Shown here in pieces: positions 22,738-34,261 of a stretch of DNA of 64,000 nt. The translations under genes were made by a program, and so were the position numbers. The number at the start of each line of letters is the position of its first letter. Positions within the stretch are counted from its first letter, which is position 1. The notes beneath the pieces are model-generated. The model was not told where the DNA came from. It did no database searches and saw only the letters and a list, made by a program, of their open reading frames with translations. This stretch comes from Saposhnikovia divaricata (Eukaryota > Streptophyta > Magnoliopsida > Apiales > Apiaceae): positions 209,783,178 to 209,847,177 of the forward strand of contig CM071599.1 of assembly GCA_036435485.1 (NCBI GenBank), given 5' to 3'.

Positions 22738-24052
22738 AGTACAATTATCAAGCTTGATAAAGCCAAGATCAAGTGCTTTAACTGCAGTGAGCTTGGACAC
22801 TTTGCTAGTGAGTTCAAGAAGCCTAGGAATTCAGGGAAAGGTAATGCACTCATGGTCACACAGAAGGATTGGGCAGACTCCAGTGATTCTGAAGATGAAT
22901 TGAATTATGACAACATTGCATTGATGGCAAGTGCTTCAGACAAGCCAGGATCTCCAAAGAAAACTTCTTCATCTTCTGTTAAGGTATCACTTCACTTTCT
23001 TGATTCATTTGATAGCTTAGATTCTGATGATATTAGATCTATTCATGTTGAGTTTAAGAATCTTATGACTAATTTCAAAATTCTTGCTAGTGAAAAAGAT
23101 GAACTTAAGGCTAAGAATGATGAATTAGTTAGTAGAAATAATTTTCTTGAATAAATTCAAATGGAAGAATATAGGTTAAGTTCTGATAAAGCTAAGCATG
23201 ATTATAGTGTTCTTCTTGAGGCTTATGACTATGTCAGAAAAGAACTAGAGGAAGAGAGAGATGTGATTAAAACCATTAACAATTCTGGTAAAAAGACTCA
23301 AGAAATCATTGAAAATCAAATTCTTGGTAAAGTTAATGGTTTAGGTTTTGATAAGGCTAGGCAAGAAGATACTATAGCTATTGTCAATCATGATAGTAAA
23401 GTTGAAGCTAGCACATCTAAGTCTGAAGGCAAGAAAATAGTTTCTGAACCTAAACATGTTAAATTTGTTGATTCTAAAGGTACCCCAGTTGTGCACAAAA
23501 GAATTAACAATATCAATTCAGATGAGAGAGTGTTAGAAAAACCTAAGAATGTCAACATAGGTTTTATGTCTAAGTCTCAATTGAAACAGAGACTAGAAAG
23601 TATTTCAGAGTCTAGCAAGATCAGAAGAAATAGGAATGGAAAAGAAGGTATTAAAAAAGAGAATAATTACAAGAATGTACTTGATGCACCTAGGAAGAAA
23701 TGCTATAAATGTGGAAATCATAATCATTTGGCCCTAGACTATAATCAAAAACCTTCTTGGAAAACTGAGTCCAGATTCCCCAAGACTCAGAGAATTCAAT
23801 ACCAACCACAAGAACCCTGTTATCATTGTGGTAGTTTACTTCATTCCATTTATATGTGTAAGGAATATCATGAACTGTATTATGATTATTATTCTCTGAA
23901 ATCTGAAACTCCTAGTCACTAACAGTTTGTGAAATCTAAGTCTAAGGTTGACTCTGCAACAGGTAAATCAAAAGCAAAATCTTCAAAGCCTGTTGGTTCA
24001 AAAGTTAATAAGAAAGGATCCAATCAAAGTTGGGTCCTAAAAACTTTTAACT
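22738..24052 (+). pseudogene. Element C gag, C-terminal part, broken
   Basis: The fragment starts at the B junction just before a CCHC knuckle, CFNCSELGHFASEF, whose last cysteine is replaced by phenylalanine. An acidic stretch and a long coiled coil (23040-23300) follow, interrupted by a TAA at about 23152-23154. A second region (23161-23922) carries CYKCGNHNHLALDY, again with its last cysteine lost, and a complete knuckle CYHCGSLLHSIYMC. A TAA at 23920-23922 precedes the conserved tail ending GSNQSWVLK, and the frame stops at 24050. The tail motif equals that of A and B gag. Confidence 0.85.
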
Positions 24053-24065
24053 AGCTACTTTTTGT

Positions 24066-27000
24066 TTGCAGTGCACTGGAAAGAAGCATTCAATTATCTT
24101 GGACAGTGGATGCTCTGGACATAAGACTGGAAAGAAGTCACTGCTTACAAATTTTGAGAGGAAAGCTGGCCCAGTTATATCCTTTGGAGATGGAAACAAA
24201 GGAGAAACTCTGGGATATGGCTCAATTATTTTGGGAAATGTCATCATAGAAAACGTAGCACTGGTTGAAGGCTTGAAACACACACTTTTAAGCATAAGTC
24301 AACTGGGTGATAAGGGTTACCAATCAATCTTTGACAGTGAAGGATGCAAAATCTTGAATATGAAGAATGGAGACATTGTTCTGACTGGTTAGAGACATGG
24401 TAACATATATGAAGCCAGCTTGAGTGACACATCTAAAGGAACTGTCAGATGTCTTTACAGCAAGTCATCAAATGATGAAAGCTGGAACTGGCACAAGAAG
24501 CTCTCACATCTCAATTTCAAGAAGCTTAATCAACTTGTTAAGCACCATCTGGTGAGAGGCCTACCTCAGGCAAATTATGTGCAAGATGGACTTTGTGATG
24601 CTTATCAGCTTGGAAAACAAAGAAGAACCACTTTCAAGAGCAAGACAGAAAACTCAATTACTGAACCATTTCACATGCTACATCTTGATTTATTTGGTCC
24701 AGTAAACATTATGTCTATCAACAAGAAAAGATATGCTCTAGTTATAGTGGATGATTACACAAGGTTTACATGGGTATTCTTTCTACACAACAAGGATGAA
24801 GCTCCTCAGCAAATCATTGAACTTGTCAAGAATATTCAAAATAGCTCTGAGTACAAGGTCAAAGTGCTCACAAGTGACAATGGTACAGAATTTAAGAATT
24901 CTTCAACGGAGGAGTATTGTGTAGACAATGGAATTACTCAATAGTTTTCTGCACCTGGAACACCTCAGCAGAATGGTGTAGTAGAAAGAAAGAACAACTC
25001 TCATAGAGGCAGCAAGAACCATGCTTGCAGATGCAAAGCTTCTAACCTATTTTTGGGCAGAAGCTATCAACACTACATGTTTCACTCAAAACTGTACCTT
25101 GGTAAATGCTCATGGTAAGACTCCCTATGAGATGATCAAAGGAAAGAAACCAAGTGTGAAATACTTTCACATCTTTGGATGCAAATGCTATGTCCTGAAA
25201 GTTCATCCAGAACAACTTGGAAAATTTGAAGCCAAATCGGATGAAGCAATCTTTCTAGGATATTCAGCATCAAAGGCCTTCAAAGTTTACAATCTCAGAA
25301 CTCACATTGTTATGGAATCAATCCATGTTGCATTTGATGATAAGAAGTTTGGAATTTTGCAAACTGATGAAAGCCATGACAATTTGGAATTTGAAAATCT
25401 TAAGTATTCTGAGATTCTCTCCAGTGATGATGAAGGTTCTTCAGTGGAAATCTCTATTGCTTCTCAAAGGAATGCAACTGTTGAGGGGGAGAAATTCAAT
25501 CAAGGAGAACACAGTACTGGTCAGGATCAGACTAGTCTTTCAGAGTCTACTTCATCAGGAACTGATCCTTCAGAGTCTAATGAAGGAAGATCAGAAACTA
25601 GCAGCAGTATTGAATCCACTGATTCTACTGATCGAGGGGAAGCTTTTGAAGGAAATGAACACTCTTCTACAAGAAATACCACTAACTTAGGGGGAGAATC
25701 TAGCAGGAGCAATCTACCACCTGTTAGAAAATGGACAAGGGATCATACTGAAAATTTGATAATTGGTGATCCAAATAGTGGTGTTCGAACTAGAAGATCA
25801 ATTCAAAATGAATGCTTGTACAGTTGTTTTCTCTCAAAGAATGAACCTAAGAAGGTTAAAGAAGCCTTACAGGATCCTGATTGGGTAATAGCAATGCAGG
25901 AAGAATTGAATGAGTTTGAGAGGAACAAAATTTGGAAACTGGTACCAAGACCTAAAGATAGATCTATTGTTGGTGCTAAATGGGTTTTCAGAAACAAGCT
26001 GGATGAATCTGGTATGATTGTAAGAAATAAAGCAAGACTGGTGGCCAAGGGTTATTCTCAGGAAGAAGGAATTGACTATGATGAAACCTTTGCACCTGTA
26101 GCAAGATTGGAAGCAATCAGAATGTTTCTTGCATTTGCAGCTCATTCAAAATTCAAGGTATAACAGATGGTTGTAAAGAGTGATTTTCTTAATGGCAAGC
26201 TTGATGAGGAAGTGTATGTGGAACAACCACCTGGTTTTGTTGATCCAAAGTTTCCAAATCATGTCTACAAACTTGACAAGGCACTCTATGGACTAAAGCA
26301 GGCACCAAGAGCATGGTATGTGACTTTGTCTAAATTTCTTCTTGAAAATAGCTTCACAAGAGGTACAATTGACAAAACTCTATTCTTTAGAAAGATAAAA
26401 GGTGATTTGCTTTTAGTTCAAGTTTATGTTGATGATATTATGTTTGGTTCTACTAATGAAAAGTTATGTGCTAAGTTTAGCAACCTCATGCAGTCTAAGT
26501 ATCAGATGAGCATGATGGGTGAACTAAATTACTTTTTAGGCTTGCAGGTCAAACAGACTGAGACTGGTATTTTCATTAATCAGCCAAAGTATATTAAAGA
26601 TCTTTTAAAAAGGTTTGACTTTCAAAATTGTGCAATTGCAAAGACACCCATGGCAACAGCCACTAAGCTAGACTCTGATCCTAAGGGAAAGAGTGTTGAT
26701 AACACTCGCTATAGAGGCATGATAGGTTCACTGTTATATCTAACTGCAAGTAGACCAGATATAATGTTCTCTACCTGTTTATGTGCTAGATTCCAAAGTG
26801 ATCCTAAGGAATCTCATTTAATTGTTGTGAAGAGAATTTTTAGATATCTCAAGGGAACTCCAAATCTTAGTTTGTGGTATCCAAGAGAATCTGATTTCTC
26901 CCTAATTGGCTATTCAGACTCTGATTATGCAGGGTGTAAAATAGACAGAAAAATCACTACAGGTACATGTCAATTCTTGGGAAACAGATTGATTTCTTGG

Positions 27001-27366
27001 GCAAGCAAGAAGCAACAATCAGTTTCAACCTCAACTGCAGAAGCTGAATACATTGCAGCAGGCAGTTGTTGTGCTCAATTCCTTTGGATAAGAAATCAGT
27101 TGATTGATTATGGTATGACACTTAGTAATATTCCTATGTTTTGTGATAATACTAGTGCTATCAAAATTACAGAAAATCCAGTTCAACATTCAAGGACTAA
27201 GCACATTGATGTCAGGTATCATTTTATTAGAGAACATATTGAAAATGGTACTTTAGAACTTTATTTTGTTCCTATTGATAAACAGCTTACAGATATTCTA
27301 ACTAAACCACTTGATGAGGCTACATTCATTAGATTGGTTAGTGAGTTAGGAATGTTAAATTTTTAG
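24066..27366 (+). pseudogene. Element C pol, broken
   Basis: This is a full-length copia pol remnant: protease DSGCSGHKTG (~24100), integrase HHCC and core (HLDLFGP, SDNGTEF, PQQNGVVERKN), reverse transcriptase with the palm YVDD near 26427-26438, and RNase H with TSTAEAEYIAAG and ILTKPLDE. Lesions visible by comparison with A are a TAG at 24390, a TAG near 24942, a one-base frameshift near 24990 in the integrase, and a TAA at 26161-26163 in RT. The section 26167-27366 (399 codons) is open. As in A and B, pol is in the -1 frame relative to the gag tail. A pyrimidine-rich stretch ending TTTGCAG lies just before the protease. Confidence 0.9.
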
Positions 27367-27969
27367 ATCTTTAACATCTGCACAAGTAGCAAGGTATGTT
27401 GTTTCAGCTTATAGAATTGATATATTTGTCAGGATCTATACTTGATTGTTAAATGCTTAAGTCGTAACACTTTACTTTGATAAATTACAGTATGATAGAC
27501 TTATTAATAAACATCAGGATCAGGATTGCTATCAGGATGCTGACGTCATCAGTATTGACATCAGGATTGTATCGTCAGTATCGGGATTGTGAAATTTGTG
27601 TGACTTACTGTTTTAAATTCTGAAGTTCATGTTATTCAGTGGTTCAATTCTGAGTTTTGTTAAAGTATATGTTAGCAAGTTTTATCACATGCATACTGAT
27701 AATTTATATAATTATTCAGGTCAGTCAATAAACAACAATAGACAAGTAGATAATAAGAAAACTTGTATTTTCATTAATCAAAAGCATTACATACATGGAA
27801 ATGAAATACAATTCTTCTTTTTGTCTAATTACTACTGATAATTCTATTCTTGTCTAAAGTTGTTACTGCTTCAATCCTCAACGATCGACTTCAGGACAAG
27901 GAACATCTCAAGATTGGATTCCTTGTCTGGGCAACTTGAATGAAAGCAGCTGACTCATCTTCATGCTTA

Positions 27970-28256
27970 TTAAAGAAGATGAATAGCATCTCCATCAAGA
28001 TCAACCTCAGACTCTTCGCCAAATTCTTCATCCTCAAGGTGTGAAGAGATTAGAGGAGAATTGTATCCAACTGGTAGATGTTTTAGTGGAGATTCGTGGA
28101 AATCATCAGAATTAAGACCAATCATATCTGACTCGATGAGAAAAGTCATCTCTTCTAAGAGATAGTTTACTTGCTCCTGATCATCAAGAGTAATAACTTC
28201 TCAGAGGTAATGAACCAAAAGCTAGGGTTCATATGAAGATTTGGGTTGGAAGCCAT
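27970..28256 (-). CDS. Antisense ~95-codon acidic ORF in element C spacer
   Basis: On the strand opposite to the retrotransposon an ATG at 28254-28256 opens a frame starting MASNPNLHMNPSFWF. After a single apparent one-base shift near 28195 it continues to a TAA at 27970-27972. The second part is strongly acidic and Leu/Glu/Asp-rich (for example VNYLLEEMTFLIESDMIG), with an EDEEFGEESEVDLDGD tail. Upstream are a pyrimidine-rich leader and a TATA box, CTATAAAAG, at 28312-28320, about 57 bases before the ATG. I do not recognise the protein. The organisation resembles antisense accessory ORFs described in some plant gypsy elements, but that is only an analogy. The frameshift suggests it is now a pseudogene in this copy. 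Confidence 0.5.
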
Positions 28257-28311
28257 GATGGAAAGAGAAAAGAATGAAAAGGTTTTGGAGAATGGCATAA
28301 GACGTCGGTTT

Positions 28312-28800
28312 CTTTTATAGAAAGACGTGAGAAGCTGAACAGTCGTTTGGGAGATATCAATGCAGTCAATCATAATTATGCGTGACTGTATTTCTTGTAT
28401 TTTCAAGAAATATTGAAAGAATTTGACCAATTGATTTTGTTCAGATTTTATTTATTTCTTTTACAGGTAAAAGAAAATGCCACGTGGAAACTCCATTTAG
28501 TCTCTGGAATCAGGATGATATTGATCAGGAATACAAGTGTGTTCACATCAGGATTAGTAATTCTTTTTATTCAGAAATCACATTGAATCGTGTGATTATC
28601 TTGATGAGAAGATCACATCAGGAAAAGGAAGCTGATCAGTATTGATTTTTATCTTGATTTTACCTTGATTTAATTTACTTGAAATTAATTTTGGATTTTA
28701 TTTTCCAAAAGTCGTGGGTAACTGTATTTTTCAGGGACTGACACCTGTCAACCTACGTGTCAACGTGGGATAATGGGTCTGAAGAATTTTTAAAATATAA
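28312..28800. promoter_or_regulatory. Possible divergent promoter between antisense ORF and ORF3
   Basis: A minus-strand TATA box (CTATAAAAG, 28312-28320) faces the antisense frame. To its right are a perfect palindromic G-box CCACGTGG (28481-28488) and two further ACGT-core sites, TACGTGTC (28754-28761) and AACGTGGG (28762-28769). An AT-rich TATA-like stretch (28788-28800) lies about 125 bases before the ORF3 ATG. The layout suggests ORF3 and the antisense frame were expressed from their own divergent promoter. This is inference from motifs. Confidence 0.4.
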
Positions 28801-28923
28801 TTATTTTGACATTCTAATCGTGTAATTGCTTTCTCTAATTTCATTCTCTAAAGCACAAACACTCTAGAGTTCTCAAAATCACTAATCAATTTCAAAGATT
28901 TCTTAAGTTCTTTTCAGATCAAA

Positions 28924-31900
28924 ATGGCAACTCAAAGAAGACTACCCAAATCAGTAGCTTTCAAGTTTGGTGACTTTGATTTTATGATGAACAATCATGT
29001 TGTAGCTATCACCAACAAGGAAGGGGTGTCAACTGATTTTCACCCAATTCTGGACTTTATGGCGAAAGGACCATTAAGTTATGCCTTGACGACATCTCCA
29101 CAAATTAATCAAGTAGCTGTTTCACAAGCTTGGGAGAATGCGAAGGTAATTGATTCTACTCAGAGTCAATCAGGTAAGATTGTTCTACACTTAGGACAAG
29201 ACTCATTTGATATTACTGAATCAGTTGTTAATTCAGTACTTCACTTACCTGTTAGTACAAATTTTGAGAATGTACCATCTGATGATGATGTTAGAACTAT
29301 GTTATATGAATTAGGTTACAATGGACCTCTAGATAACATGAGCCAGTTAAATAGATCTTTTCTTAGGAAAGAATGGTCTATCTTCTTTGATCAAATTGTT
29401 AAATGTTTTACTGGTAAATGTAGTTCTTTCAACAAATTACTGTTGTTACATCACATATTGCATATAGCTTGCTTTATAACAGAGTAATTAATATGGGTAA
29501 CATTATCTTAAGTCAGATGTGTATTAAGCTTGGGTTAAGAGATCATGATAGGAATATGGTTTATTATCACAGATTCATGCAACTGTTTATTAACCATTTC
29601 ATTCCTGATGTTGAAGCTAGATTTGGTAGAGAATATTGTGTTTCTTCTTATGTACAGCAAAAGAGAATTTTCTCTGACATTACAAAGAAGGACAGTGAAC
29701 AGAATCTAGATGAAATACCTGCATTATACTATCCAAATCATGTTCAGGTACTTCTAAGAACTCATCTTCCTACTATCTATAATTCTTCTTTCTTTGGTGG
29801 TGAAATGACTCAGGAATCTCAATTGGAGGAGAACCCCCCTGTGTCTACCCAAGTAGCCAAAAACATTACAGTCTCTGAAACAAGTCTAGAACCAAATTTT
29901 GATCCACGGCCTATTATTTCAAAGAAGCCAACCTCTGGTGTTTCTCAAAAGACATCAGTTGTAAGGAAGAGAAGATTTGTCATTTCAAGTAGTAGTTCTA
30001 GTGAAGATGATGATAATATATCTCTTATTGAGAGAGCAGAATTGAAGGCTGCAATTCAACTTTCTAATCTAGGACAAATAGATGGAACAACTAGTCACAT
30101 CCAGGCTGTAGTCTCCCAAAAGGCTGTAGTTCTTAAAAAGGGAAAAAAGTTATTGGATACTGTCTCTCAAAAGACTGTGTCTATTGAAAAAGGATCTCAT
30201 TCCAAGATCACTTATGTGTCTACACCTCTTGAGTCTTCTCAAGATAAATCTGTTGCTCACTATACTAGGAGAACAAGGAGAAAGATTCATTTGTCACCTA
30301 CACACAATGTCAAGTCCAACTAACATTATGCAGGTCGCTACAAATAAGGCTATATCCATGTCAGTATCTGACAAGAGAGATCTGGATCTTGATTCTTCAT
30401 GGGAAACAACATTGACATACAGACTGGCTATGGAACTTATTTCTCTAAAAGTGAAGCTTTCCAGGCCTGTTCTAGATTTTCTAATTGAAAGAGTTCCCAA
30501 ACTTTCATTTCCTGGAGAATATGGACTGTTACATCAAAGACTTGATTTAATGAAGATGTACTTCTATGTATCAGTCAGAAAGGAATTGCACAAGAAATTT
30601 GGACTTCCTAAACATGATACACTTCAATCACTTCATGCATATTTATTTGACAAGGATGTCATTGTTGAAGATGCTTCAGCTCAAGGTGAACAAGAGGAGG
30701 TAGTTGATAGAGGGAAGCAGTCAACAGAAGATACTATTGCACCATTGGTGAATAGTAGGATAGATCAGATCATAATCACTGCAACACAAGAACCATCTAG
30801 TCAGAGGTTGGATGACTCAGGAACTATGATTGATGATGCTGAAAGGTCTTCTGTGATGACTGAAATTGCAAGTGAGAAACCCTATGATATGGGAGGAATG
30901 ACTTTGATTGATTTTTCTGAAGATCAAACCAATATTGTTCTTTCAGAGTCTATCTACCTTGAGGGTGTGTCTCAGCAATCAACACTTAAAGACGGTGATG
31001 TACTAGCTATGGTTTCTAATGAAGTATTACTGAAGACATCAGAGTCTAGTGTAAAACCTGAAAGTGGTAAACTGGAGCCTGTAGTTTCTGGAAAGAAAGT
31101 AGATGTTTGTAAGAGTTCAGAGACTATAGCAGTTCACTCCTTGGAGAAAACCTCAATCCCCATGCCATATGAGGAACCCTCTCTCCATGTGAGTTCAGGT
31201 ATAAAAACTTCTTCTAACCCCTATTTTTCTGTAGGTCATGAGAGCACTTATCCAAATTTGAGTGATATACTTGAAAAGATGGACATAGATCCACACACAG
31301 AGAGGCTAGCTCCTGACCAGGCAAAAGGAGAGGTAGAAAGAGTGTTGACTTTAAATAGTCAAAGTGAGAATGAGGGTATGGATGATCAACTCCATAGTGA
31401 GGGAGAGAAAATTAGGAACCCACCATCGTTTGATTTTTGGGATCAAGTTTTTCCTGAATCTTGGTCTGAAAATCTTGGTATGGATGCTGGTACTTATTCT
31501 TTTATCAAGATGTATGAGAAGAATGACTTAGCACATCACAATGCAAAGCCAGAAGTTAAAGCTCAGATGCAGAAAGAAAGGCTTGCAGGAATCATCAACA
31601 GAAGAGGTGAAAGGCTAAAACAAACTTCTACTCAATCAGTACCAGAAGAAATTCCTAATGATCCTAGTATTCCTTTGTTTGTACTTCCAATATCAGCTAG
31701 AATTGAGACATCAACAATATCTGATCAATCTAAGGAGGAGTCAGGATTTGTAGATGTTAATACACAGAATACTGGTGAAGGACAGGATGATCATACTTCA
31801 GCTCCAGATCAGAAAGATGAAAATGTTTGTACTTCTACTCAAGTATTATTACTTGAATATCGTTCTCTACAGGCAACTTCTCCTACAAGGATTGAAGATG

Positions 31901-32154
31901 GGGTTCTTTCTGAATCTGACTCTGAAGATACAACAAGCACTTCCAACATTGAAGTCAATTCTGAACTTCTTAAGGACATTCAGAAATCTCAAAGTGATAT
32001 TCAATCGAGACTTAAAATTCTTGAAAATAACCAAGTCACTATTTTGGAAAATCAAGCAGTTCTGATGAATCTCATTTGTTCTGTTACCGAATCTCTTGGA
32101 ATAAATGTTGCTGATGTCAAAAAGGGGGAGATAAAGACAATTCAGAATCAATAA
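28924..32154 (+). pseudogene. Element C ORF3, envelope-position protein, frameshifted
   Basis: This is the third ORF of element C, with a good ATG at 28924 after a leader-like sequence. The frame is broken near 29460 and near 30300, giving three open pieces (28924-29487, 29469-30323, 30184-32154). The first ~220 residues have the same pattern as ORF3 of A: a KEWSIFFDQIVKCF core (near 29370) and YHRFMQLFINHFIPD (near 29567). A Ser-rich acidic segment follows, then a long low-complexity acidic/Ser middle, and a C-terminal coiled coil (SELLKDIQKSQSDIQSRLKI, near 31960). No signal peptide or membrane helix is evident. Function is unknown. Conservation between two families argues that it matters to these elements. 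Confidence 0.78.
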
Positions 32155-32425
32155 CAACAACAGACTGGGGGAGATAAACAGACTGGGAGCAGAACTAAGG
32201 GTGACAGAGTTGGTAAATTTCATCATGGGAGTGGTAAAGGAAAAGAAGCATCAAATAGTTGAATTCTTTCTTCTAAGTACTAGATACATGTCTACATCTG
32301 AAGAAGGAGGTACTTAACTTCATGATCTTAAATTCATAAATTCTATTCTGGTTGTATTGTTATATGTTTTGACATCTACAACTTAGATTTATGCTTCGGA
32401 TTCTAAAGCATAAATAGGGGGAGAT
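32155..32425 (+). promoter_or_regulatory. Element C 3' untranslated region with polypurine tract
   Basis: This is noncoding, with two GGGGGAGAT-type purine runs. The one at 32415-32425 (AGGGGGAGAT), directly before the LTR, is the expected plus-strand primer. Confidence 0.8.
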
Positions 32426-33171
32426 TGTTAGGAATAATTCATAAGTTGTGCTGTTGAGAATAGAATTTTGCTTATACTTCTTGTAAATCCTGATCTTATA
32501 AAGGATTTAGCACTTTGTATAGGATATATGTGTTAGACAGTAATCTGTAGAGTTTATTCAGGAACAGTGCGTCAGAGACTACATTTCAGGAACTAATAGC
32601 AGATCCTGATACAGCAAGTCGGATCCTGATCAAATACTGATGGGATGATCAGATCCTGATGCAATGGGAAATCCTCATATCAGTCGTGTTACTGATGATG
32701 TCATTATGGATACTACAGAAACTGGCAAGTGCTATAAAACAGGAGCTTTGTTTTGGAGAACAAGCAAGAAGATATCGTGAAGGAAACGAATTCTCTATTG
32801 ATGGAAACTATCAACTGGACGGCAGAATATTGTCATAGATAGATTATAATTCTGTTATTAGTTGATAGGTAGCATTATAAATACTCTCTCAATATCATTG
32901 TAAAAAGAGCGAATTGAGAATTGTAGAGTGCATATTGTGTGAAACTCTGTATAAGGTTTGTATTCGAGAGCTCGAAACAAACAGAGAGAGATTTGTATTG
33001 TCAGCAGCTGCTAAAGGTATTGTACACCTTTGGTAGAGTTTGTATTTGATTTATTTAATACAAACAAAGTTTGATTCATTCGTTTGTTCTTGTTCATATA
33101 ATCAAGCAAAAATCAGACACGATTATATAACTTGTATTCAACCCCCCTTTTACAAGTTATTCGAGTTAACA
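32426..33171 (+). repeat. Element C 3' LTR
   Basis: A 746-bp LTR with ends TGTTAG and GTTAACA. It follows the polypurine tract and contains a TATA-like TATAAATAC near 32877 and several ATCCTGAT/ATCAGGAT words at 32560-32720. The partner LTR is outside the window, so the target duplication and LTR divergence cannot be read. Confidence 0.88.
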
Positions 33172-34091
33172 GTTTCATACTTAATTTCATGACATAAATA
33201 AATATCATTAACTTAACGCTATTTTTAAATTTATCGTTAAATATCTTAAGAATTCAATAGATATTTTTAAAAAATTATTTAGTGTAACCTAAAATCGTAG
33301 AAGAAAGTGTGTGCAGACGATGATTCTAATCGAGATATAATTGAAAATGTTTAAAATTTCATAAATTATGTGTTTTTTATTTTTAACAAATCATATATAA
33401 TTTAACTTTTTAACAAGTTTTTCAAATTTTTAAAAAATATATTTTTGTGCCTTAGTTCGTTTGTTAGTTGGTTAACACCTTCCTAAAAAGTTTGTTAACA
33501 CCATCCAAAAAACAAAAACAAAAATTCAAAATGTATTTAATTTTAATTAAAAAGTTAAACCACATGTTTTACATACTATTTCGATTATATTTTCATTAGA
33601 ATTCTCCACCAACACCCAACTTCTCTTCAACACTTTCGAGAAATCAATATCTTTTAAAATTAATTTAAACAATTTCAATATATAAATTTATTAATAAGTA
33701 AACAAATTAAAAAAAGGAAATAGGAAAAATATACTATCTATTTGTACTATACTTTTATAAGAAAATAGGGTATAATTAGTTGATTAGTTAAAACCTTCCT
33801 AAAAAAATTATTCGCATTGATTAGTTAAAAACTTTTTAAAAAATTTATTCGCACCTTCTAAAAAAACAAATTGAAATGCATATATAAATTTATTAAAAAA
33901 AATAAAACGCATATTTTACATAAATACACTATATTAGTTATACTTCAATTGAAATTCAACTACATACTCTTTTAATTATATTTGTAATATAATTTTTTTA
34001 AATTTGTTATTTTTAAAGGAGTTAACAATTTTTTTGGAAGGCGTTAACCAACCAATTATATCCTGCTTCGCTTATAATATTATAGTATAGA
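33172..34091. other. AT-rich non-genic segment with fold-back and Helitron-like end
   Basis: No gene is seen. The segment is about 75-80% AT with repeated GTTAAC and AACACCTTCC words. An imperfect inverted repeat of about 45 bp (around 33769-33815 against 34025-34072) brackets a ~300-bp fold-back. Its right end, TATTATAGTATAGA (34078-34091), resembles the 5' end of the large Helitron at 49964-49981. It may be the 5' end of a non-autonomous Helitron lying to the left. Confidence 0.5.
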
Positions 34092-34125
34092 TTAGTTTAA
34101 AATCGTGCGATGCACGGATTTTAAA
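34092..34125 (-). mobile_element. Helitron-type 3' terminus
   Basis: Read on the minus strand, this site has a short hairpin (CGTGC-ATC-GCACG, 34104-34116), an 8-base AT-rich spacer and CTAA followed by T. This is the layout of Helitron 3' ends (hairpin plus CTRR, T flank). It abuts a Helitron-like 5' end at 34091. No matching 5' end of its own is seen other than that of the large Helitron. Confidence 0.5.
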
Positions 34126-34261
34126 TATTTTATAATTTTTAAATTTGAATCGAATTTTTTAAAACATAAACTTTATAGATTTAAATTTTTCAATAATACA
34201 ATTTGATAATAATCGTATGTATATTGCCCGTATATACGTGGGTTAATTTATTTCGACGAAA

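Larger units (their letters stand above)
27367..28923 (+). other. Element C spacer between pol and ORF3
   Basis: This 1.56-kb spacer holds many copies of ATCAGGAT and its complement (27500-27600 and 28500-28640). The same words occur in the LTR at 32560-32720. It also holds the antisense reading frame at 27970-28256 and ACGT-core motifs between that frame and ORF3, both listed separately. Confidence 0.75.
22738..33171 (+). mobile_element. Element C: second Sirevirus-like copia, left part missing
   Basis: Element C reads on the plus strand and is cut on the left by the insertion of B. Visible parts are the second half of gag, pol, a 1.6-kb spacer with an antisense frame, ORF3, a polypurine tract and a 746-bp 3' LTR. 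It shares domain order and protein motifs with A but its LTR is unrelated in sequence, so it is another family of the same group. Multiple stops and frameshifts in gag, pol and ORF3 show it is dead and older than A and B. Confidence 0.9.
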
